From Liolophura sinensis (lineage: Eukaryota; Mollusca; Polyplacophora; Chitonida; Chitonidae), in assembly GCF_032854445.1 (NCBI RefSeq), contig NC_088307.1, positions 18,366,017 to 18,426,016 on the forward strand: a stretch of DNA of 60,000 nucleotides. The letters are read 5' to 3'. The notes under the pieces were generated by a model. It made no database searches and was not told the DNA's origin. It saw only the letters and a list, made by a program, of their open reading frames with translations. Shown here piece by piece: positions 1-9,600 of the stretch; positions within the stretch are counted from its first letter, which is position 1, and every line of letters begins with the position of its first letter. Both the position numbers and the translations under genes were made by a program.

Positions 1-172
1 TGAATGAATGAATGCACCACAGTGAGATAATGCTTTTTGAATGAATGAATGCTTTACAGTGAGATGATTTATGAATGAATGAATGAGTCACAGTGAGATA
101 ATGGTTTATGAATGAATGAATGAGTCACAGTGAGATAATGGTTTATGAATGAATGAATGCTTAAGATAATGA
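1..172. repeat. 37-bp minisatellite, about 4.5 copies
   Basis: A unit of GAATGAATGAATG followed by CACAGTGAGATAATGG begins near 1, 38, 72, 109 and 146. One unit is shortened by three bases. It lies in the INTS5 intron before the first visible exon and may continue upstream. Confidence 0.85.
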
Positions 173-425
173 TTTGTGGGCAAACCATTAATGTAATACT
201 TATGTATCATAAGAGAACAGTGGTCAGTCCTGATGATTGCCAGTGCACGAAACAAGAAACCTAAGTGCGCACTAACACTATATTTCAGGGTCAAAAAGAA
301 TATAAACAAAGTCCACCCTTTGTCATTTCACAGTCATGGGTTATTAAGAGTTGTTGAGATTGGCATATCTAACCCCTGAAATAAGTCACGTATAATATCT
401 AAAACCAAAAATTTTCACTCCTCAG

Positions 426-618
426 GTTCCATGCAGACAGAGGGTTATCATCCTCAGGTACAAACGATCTGCCTGTCTGTCCTTGAGCAGTTGACCTCTG
501 ACCTTCAGAAGGCCGTGTTTAATCGTCGTCAGAGTTCACAGGGAATCCCGTTTCTGGCATCACTTTCGTCCTGTTCCACGGATCTCACTCGACAGCTGCT
601 GAATGCTGATAACCAGAG
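426..618 (+). CDS. INTS5: INTS5 coding exon a
   Basis: Acceptor CTCCTCAG precedes 426 and a GTTTGTA donor follows 618. The exon enters with two bases of a split codon and leaves with two. It encodes a helical segment starting SMQTEGYHPQVQTICLSVLE, matching the middle of INTS5 (the stretch before the conserved central helices). It is the first exon visible here; upstream sequence to position 1 is intron. Confidence 0.85.
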
Positions 619-3600
619 GTTTGTATCACTCACTGAAATATGATACTTGTAAATTTCCTGGGCTCCTTATTTTGCAGAAGCTGTTTGAATTATCGTATTT
701 ACATTTAAGTTGCGTTCAGCCTCTTGAAAGGTCTTAAATATATTAACGGGCTTGGCAGAATCCTGCCATTTTTGTTTTCTTTTCTGCTTTGAAATTATGT
801 AAATGTTTTTCTGTGATGTAAATCCGAAACCTGCAATGAAACTCTTTTCAAAGTAGACCTGAGAAGTACAGTCAGTTACATCACTGTAAGTGCCATTTTA
901 ACAAGGAATATTTGATTCATTGATTGTTATTTTAGGCCTTACTGTGATGTCATCTGTCATTTTTCAGTGAGGCAGCACAATAACATGATGAGCTCAGCCT
1001 TTCTATTTACTGACCAGATTTCACCATGGCAACAGATCTGTGATAATTTGTTTCTTTTTACTGTTTTATAGCAGCGAGTGGATAGTACGTATCCTCGGTT
1101 ACATCTGTCTGTACAATGACGTGGGGTGTGCTTCTACAGTTCTCTGTCAGATCATGACAGAGGCCCAGACACCCAAACAGGTATGCCGTTTTTGGGCTCC
1201 TCATATGTATTAGGTCAAGATATTGTGAGAAAAGTTCACCTAAAATTTGGTATGCAAAAATGCACGTTCCTATAAAGGCCTTGAAACTTTTGATGCTAAC
1301 ACTGACAAGTTTTTATGATAAGAAATTAATCAAACTTCACAAAAAGTTCTTGTTTGGCACTTGACATTAAAGACTTGACAAATACTAAACACTTGACAAA
1401 AGTTAAGTTCAGTATATCGGCTATATTGGAGTGATTTTTACTTGGGCTGGTACACTTAAAGAGGTATGCAAGCATAGGCTTAACCAGTGACCTTTCCACC
1501 TGTCAAAGTGAGCACGTTAAATAGAAAACGGGTGCTATTTGGACACCCTGTTTTCAGCACTTTTAACAAGGGAGAGTTGGGAGGAAATGAAATCTGGACA
1601 CCCTGCTGTAACAAAATGGCTCCAAAAAGGGATGTGTGGACACCCTCTTTCACATTTCTCGCTTGATACCGTAATAAATTGGCATGAGGGTAAAACATTA
1701 ACATTTGACATTCAGGTACCTAGTGAAGGTTGTTGTTGTACTGCACTACCAGGCATTCCTGTTCCCTGTACACATGATCCATGATGCCTTATCTTGTATA
1801 CTTGAACTCTGTCTTTATTCTTTGTCCTGTGATATTAATAATAATATCTCCATGCCAAAGTCAGAATGTCATTGATTTGCTGTTGATGTCAACTTACCCG
1901 GTTTGCATGTTTGTCCCCTGTAAAATGTGTGCTGTGTTAAAGGTCTGGGAATTTGCAAAGATCGTAAATATACCCTATTTTTTCAACTTTCTCGCATATG
2001 AAAGAGTAACTTTCAGTGCAGTTTATGGACATTTTAAATTTGATTTTGGAGATAAAACTACGTCGGTTGAATTAGCTAATATCAAGGCGTCACAAAAAGT
2101 ATTATTTTATCATTCAACAATTCAAATTGCCTTCACGACATGCTTGAGTAAACACTTTGCAAACACGTGAAGAGGTTGAAGAATTACAGTAACTGGCAAG
2201 GTACATGTATAAGACAAACACATTACCAAAGTTTCATTTTGTGGAGATTTGCACCAGGTGTTTTGGGCAAAACAAAATGTACACAAGCTAGAATGAAAAT
2301 ATTTATGAAAAAAAAAACATTTTGGATATGTCGCTGACTCTGCTCTGCAATGACTATTTGGTATGTCCTGCAAGCTGTTGAGGAATAGGGCCAGTCAGGT
2401 GTGTCTTTACCGTGTCTTTACAGGTATCTCGTTTTATTCACCTGCAAACATTTCTGGAGACCAGGATGAGTAAGATCCTGCGAGCTACAGTGGACAAAAT
2501 CGTGGACGCTCTTCAGCCTAGTAGAGGGATCAACAAGGCAGAGGTGTTGCGCAATTTATTGTATGTTGTGAAGTGGGAGAAAAGACCCACTGCACAGGAG
2601 AGTGAATCTGTCAGGTAAGAGTGTAACCTGATTTTAAGTATGGCTATAAACGTATATGAACTTGTATGTTATTTTGTTTTGTTTTTTTATGAATTTTATG
2701 TAATGATTAAAACATTTAATTTTCCAAACATATATGCGAGCTGTATTTGCGGAGACGGAATATTTATCAATTAAAATGTGATAATGGGCAGGGTGACAAC
2801 AGTAAGGAAGAAAAATTAACCGGTTGGATATGCTGTGTTTGATGTTAAAGATGGCAGAAAATGATGAATGTATATGGAATAAAACTCCTTTTGTTCATGA
2901 AATGTGGTTTGAGGGAAAGACAGAATCCATCTTACACACAAAATATTGATGTCTCCATTAGCTTTAAGAGGATAGATGCATGCACATTTCAAAGATGCAC
3001 CCTACCTGAAAAAGAAAAAGAAATCTCTAACGGTAACCAAGAGCAACAACAATGGCATCCTTTCCATATATTTATTCCATTGTTGCTGAATGCCACATTC
3101 CCCAAAGAGCTGCTCAAAGATATATTTAAAAAGAAAATTGTTCACATTGTTCATTTATTATTTTATTTTCATTTTCAGCTACCTGTATGTTATCATCAAA
3201 ATCATCCTCTTTCTCTCTATTTCTTTTCAGATGTTTACTTCACACAGCTCTTCAACCTCACATCACTCTGTTCTCATCCTTGTTAAATCACCCTGATGAC
3301 AACATTGCCGTGGCAACCTTAGAACTGGTTCAGGTTATGGGAATACCACGCTCCTTGCAGTCCAATGTCCTGCTTCATCTCTGCCACTCACTAACCTCCA
3401 TTTTGTTCAGAGCCTTTGGAAACCCAAGTAAGTGTATTTGAGTTTGTGCTACAAAATGCTACAACTGGATTGGAGGTGTAAATTTTGGTGTTATCTATAG
3501 TGTATGCAGAGTTCAATGAAATGGTTGCTCCTGAAACCAGCCTGTACAATTAGATTACCATTATCAATGCTTGGTGAAGAAGGGATGCAAGTCATGTGGT

Positions 3601-6600
3601 CACACCATTTTTTTGTTGACAGTATTTGAAGGAAATAAAATAAGGAAGATATACTTTCATATGGATTTATTTATTTATTTGATTGGTGTTTTGCGCTGTA
3701 CTCAAGAATATTTCACTTGTACGATGATGGCCAACATTATGGTCGGAGGAAACGGGGCAGAGCCCGGGGGAAACCCAAGACCATCTGCAGGTTGGGGCAG
3801 ACCTTCTCAGGTACGGCCGGAGAGAAAGCCAGAACGAGCTGGTCTTGAACTCACAGCGACAGCAGTGGTGAGAGGCTCCTGGGTCATAACGCTGCGCAAG
3901 CGCGGTAACCAACTGAGCCACGGAGGCCCCCTACTTTCATATAGAAAGTAAAGAGAAACATGTAAGGAAACTGTTAATAGAATGTCACTAAGTGCAGCAG
4001 CCTTTCACCATTTTAGGGTAAAGCCCAGTTTAAACTCTTCTTAGATCCTTTATCATGAGTTTGTAGAAGTGTAACTCTTCAGTATGGAAATGGATACAAA
4101 GTGCTCCGAGAGCACAAACCTCTGCCTTGTTACAAATTTGCGCACTACAAACCAAGGGACATCACTTTGCAGTTCTCTCTCCAATCCATCAGTGATGAGG
4201 AATGGTTTAGAAAATTACCCACCCATTATTTTAGTGGATTGGTAAACTCCAAATTTCATCTGAATATGAGCATAACTTTTTCTGTATAAAAAATTGCTGA
4301 AATACAGACAAATAAAATAAACCCCGACCAAAATGTTACCTTCAAGGTATTTCAGCAATGAAAAATTGCTGAAATACAGACAAATAAAATAAACCCCGAT
4401 CAAAATGTTACCTTCAGGGTATTTCAGCAATGAAAAATTGCTGAAATACAGACAAATAAAATAAACCCTGATCAAAATGTTACATACACGGTATTTGGTA
4501 ATAAAATGTTTCATTCTTATTCAAGAGATCTGTTTGTATCATTGTTGATACATGTTATTCTTACCTCTCTCTTCAGGTGCAAAGCAAGCTGGGAAGGTGG
4601 TGAGACTAACCAAGACCTGTGTCAACGCCCTGTGTGCTCAGCCGTGCGCCCAGAGTCTTATTCTAAAGGGCTTAATTGAGGGGTCGTTAGCACCTGTACG
4701 TATGCTGAGAAAAGTGCCACCATCAGTTAAACATTGTTTCACCTGGTCTAAGTGCAGTGACTTCACCTTCACAATGGAGATATTGAAAGCCATTCTTTTG
4801 TCATCAGTTATCATAGTGAAGATTAATTAAAAGGGAATGTAAGTGTAAAAATGAAGTAAGCCTCAGTAGAAAGACAATTGGAAACTCTATCTGGAAAAAC
4901 ATATACTTTTATTTTTGAGATTTTTAAAAAAAAACTTTTGGATGAAGTCAGATGTTTTGATTGTATAGTGCACTTTATTGACCATATTAATAGTGTATTT
5001 CCTCAGTGACAGTTTTACATTGCAGTCTAACATTCAAGAAAAAACACTTATTTCCTGTTACTGAAAAAATATACTTTTTGTGAAGTGCAGAAATTGGCCA
5101 ATCCATCCAAAGTAACTTGCCAAAGGTCAGTGGTGTACTCCCAGCACTTGGTTTTCCTCAACCCTATTGTATTTTTGGGTTTCCTCAACCCATAAGACTA
5201 ACTGCTATTGTATTTTCGGGTTTCCTCAACCCATAAGACTGACTGCTATTGTATTTTTGGCTTTCCTCAGCCCATCAGACTGACTGCTATTGTATTTTTA
5301 GGTATCCTTAACCCATAAGACTGACTGCTATTGTATTTTCGGGTTTCCTCAACCCATAAGACTGACTGCTATTGTATTTTTGGCTTTCCTCAGCCCATCA
5401 GACTGACTGCTATTGTATTTTTAGGTTTCCTCAGCCCATAAGACTGACTGCTATTGTATTTTTGGGTTCCTCAACCCATAAGACTGACTGCTATTGTATT
5501 TTTGGGTTTCCTCAACCCATAAGACTGACTGCTATTGTATTTTTGGGTTTCCTCATCCCATAAGGTTTCCTCAACTGCTATTGTATAAGTGAAAAATTCT
5601 TCAGTATTTACACAGCCGTCAAATAAAAATCAAGTAAATATTTTCTTTCAGGAAACACGTGAACTGTTTGGAGGCAAAATTGACCTGACGACAGCTAAGG
5701 CCCCTGCCCCGTCCCCCGTGTCACTGTTTGAGGAGAACTGTAAACACGGGGTCTCCATGACACTTCCCCAGTCCCACTCCAGTGTCTTCCACGCCGGTAT
5801 CATTGGCAGAGGTCTCAAGCCCAGAGAGAAACCATCCTCATTCTCTAAGGTATATTAAAGCCCAGGGGCTTGTTCACAAAGAACATGTAGTGCTACGTTC
5901 ATGTAACTACCATGGCTACGTAATACTTACAGTACTGATAACCATGGAAGTAAAGTGAATGTAATGTTACAAGCGCTTTGTGAAATGGGTGCCAGGGAAT
6001 TTTATAGAACATAACAGACTTACAGATGGAGAGTGAAACCAGAGATGCAACAACAGTGCGATAGCTGGCAATTGGTCACACATAAGTGGTGAAATACGGC
6101 CTCTTGTCAGTTTGTCTCATTCAGGGTTTTATTCTGATAAACTCTTTATGTAAATGCTTAAAATAGCAGCAAATTCCATGCCATCTTGCCAAATGTCTTA
6201 AGCAGAATTAGGTAAAAAAAAAAAAGAAATGCAGCAGTGTTAATTGCAGAATATTTTATTTATTTATTTATTTGTTTGATTGGTGTTGAACGCCGTACTA
6301 AAAAATATTTCACTTATGCGATGACGGCCAACATTATGAAACAGGGCAGAGCCCGGGGGAAAATCCACGACCATCTGCAGGTTGCTGGAAGACCTTTCCA
6401 CTTACGTCCAGAGAGGACAATATTAGACATCAATGATCTAGAAGTACTCATCTTGCTGTGTTGTCATCATATTTAATGTACAAGCACATTGCAATGCAGA
6501 GACACTAAGCCTCGTGAGTGCCTTAATAGTCCACCAGCAGAACCCTGGTTTATGCAGGAATAAAAGATAAAATAATTCACAGCATGGAGAGTAAAACCAG

Positions 6601-9600
6601 AGCAGTTACAACAGTGTAATAGCTGGCAATTAGTCGCATGTAACAAGTGAAATACTGCCTCTTGTCTATTTACTTTCACTACTTTACCTGGGGCCTTGGT
6701 GGCAAAGGGTTGTTGACAGTGCTCATAGGGTTTCACCATAAATTCATTTTAGATCATTTACCTTCTACCAATATGTCAGAAGCATAAGTCCCATCTTGCA
6801 GATGAAAATCACAGTTGTGTTGTGTGGGAAAGTATGTCAGTAACTTGCCGTAAGTTGAGGGTTTAGTTCCAGGCACGTCCACCCTTGAAAATTGAAGCTC
6901 TCATATGTGATTGACATATTCTTAAGCAGGCTACTCCCCAGAGATTTTGGAACAAGAAGCTATACTTGTTAAATCAAATTTTCCATATTTATCAAGAATA
7001 GCTCAAATTTCTCCTTTCAGAAAATACCAGAATAGTATCTTTACTATTTATGTTTTTAAGTTTGAAAATGTTATAATACAACTTGCTTTGTAAATTTTAT
7101 GAACTTTATTACGGATTTTGGGCAGTCATACATGCTCAGATGAAGCTGATATTTTTGTGAGTAGTAGTTACTTCTACTTTTCTGAAATAATAGCGAAAAT
7201 TCGATTGGATATGCATCGATCAAAAAATGTTGGTATAACCTCTTTGAACACCACTCAATCAATCAATCAATCAATCAAACAGTCCTCGTTTGCAAAGGTA
7301 TATAATTTGTGTATAATTACACCTCACCCACCTGTATGTTGACTGTAAAGCTGTCATTTTATAAAAATACTATTTCTTGACGACTGAAATTCGCCAACTC
7401 TTTCTCATGTTTGCCAGGTGTTTACTCAGACATATTCTGAAGGCATTATTCTGTTGGCCAATCTAACCAGTGCAGCTTTGTCTCCAAAAATCTGTCTGAA
7501 AATCTGCATAAATTGCACTGAAAGCTGCTCTTTAATATGCAGAAAGGTCGAGGAAATAGGGTTCATTGAGTCATGATAATTGTATTCTCTTGGAATGTTC
7601 TTTTTGTTTTTTCTAGGACCAAATACAGCGCAATAAGAGCCACCTACTGGATGTATTGTGGCTGGCCAGTAGCATCGTCAGTGTCTCCCACTACCACGGA
7701 TCAGGTGATGCTGTCTCCATGGAGACGGATTCAGGGGAGGTAAATACTCGAGGCTCAGGACCGTCACCCACTCTGAGTCGTAAGATCGCAGGGATGCTGG
7801 TGCACTTGGTGACCCCAGACGTGTTGTACAACAGCATTGCGTGGCCTGAAGAAGATTTCCTGCGGGCTACTATTGAAAGGTTTGACCAAAGTCTTTATGG
7901 ATCAGGGGTGGGTTGAGAAAATGTGGTTTATATGCTAATGTTTTAATTTCTTGGGCGCAGAAGGGGTTTGGGGCCTGAATGTTCAGCATGCTAGAGTAGT
8001 GCAACGATCCATGAGCCTCTCACCAATGCGATCACTTAGAAGGTATATCCAGGGCGTCTTTGTTGAAGTTAACAGGGCCACTCACCAGTGTTGTTGTGAA
8101 TTCAAGTCCAGCTCGTGCTGATGTCCTCTCTGGTCATACGTGGAAAGTCTGCTGGCAACATAAGGAAGGGTCTGGGTTTCCCCTGGTTTCCTCTTACCAT
8201 AATGCTGGCAGCTGTCATATGAGTGAAATATTCTTGTGTGCAGCATAAAACACCAGTCAAATAAATAAATAAAAATATTACCAATATCTTCTTGCCTTGA
8301 CTGTTTGTGGAGCCTTGGAAGCACGAAGTGTTCTTCAGCTTTATGTAGCCTTATATGAAGTACATTGGACACCATTCGTTTGTGTGGGGTAAGCATTGCA
8401 AAGTGATGATCTAGTGGGTGAAAATTTGAATGACACGTGTATTTTAATGGCCAAAGACTGTTCGTTTCTTCCTGCTTGGGAAACTGACTGCTGTCCTAGA
8501 AGTGACTTTTTTCCTGTGCAGTAGGACCAGTAGAATGTAATCAAAGATCTGCAGTGCAACATGAGAGCACTGTAGTTGCTAATGATTTCAATGCCCACTC
8601 TTTTGCCTGTGAAATTTGCCCTGTAAGAACAATATTTCAATATTTTCCCAGAGATGTTTGAGCTTTCAAACTTCAAAAAAAGAAATGCTGTTTTGTTAAC
8701 AAATAATGTTAATGATGTCTGATTTTTTTCCCGCTGCAGAGATCTGCATGTGTTCAAACAATTTGAGGAGAATCCAGTCTTGTGGGACGTTATGGAGCTG
8801 TGGTCCACATGTAAGTCAGCCAATCATATCTCAGTATGCTAATTTTAATGTTTTCACATAATAACAAAAAATCCAACAAATAAGAACATGGTATTGTAAC
8901 TTTCAGATGTTAAGTTCACCTGTTGTTGATTTTATCGGGTTGAACATTGTATATCCACATGATTGTATCCACGAAGGTACCCATCTACCATATATTGGAG
9001 CACAGATGTTTGTGTGTTTCTGCTCACCTGTGTTTTCATGTTCCAGCCCAGATGTTTGTATGTTTCAGCTCCCCTGTGTTTTCATGTTCCAGCCCAGATG
9101 ATTGCATGTTTCTGCTCACCTGTGTTTTCACGTTCCAGCCCAGATGTTTGCATGTTTCTGCTCACCTGTGTTTTCATATCTCAGTCGAGATGTTTGCATG
9201 TTTCTGCTCACCTGTGTTTTCATGTTCCATCCCAGATGTTTGCATGTTTCTGCTCACCTGTGTTTTCATATCTCAGTCCAGATGTTTGCACGTTTCTGCT
9301 CACCTGTGTTTTCATGTTCCATCCCAGATGTTTGCATGTTTCTGCTCACCTGTGTTTTCATATTCCAGCCCAACTGTTTGCATGTTTCTGCTCACCTGTG
9401 TTTTCATGTTCCAGCCCAGATGTTTGCATGTTTCTTCTCACCTGTGTTTTCATGTTCCATCCCAGATGTTTACATTTTTCTGCTCACCTGTGTTTTCATG
9501 TTCCAGCCCAAGTGTTTGCATGTTTCTGTTCACCTGTGTTTTCATGTTCCAGCCCAGATGTTTGTGTGTTTCTGCTCACCTATGTTTTCATGTTCCATCC

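Noticed and set aside
1781-2170. 129-codon frame in an INTS5 intron
   Set aside because: Not flanked by usable splice sites and not similar to INTS5; the exons on either side already join in phase.
8341-8823. 160-codon minus-strand frame
   Set aside because: Shadow covering INTS5 exon h on the opposite strand and AT-rich intron; no protein similarity recognised.
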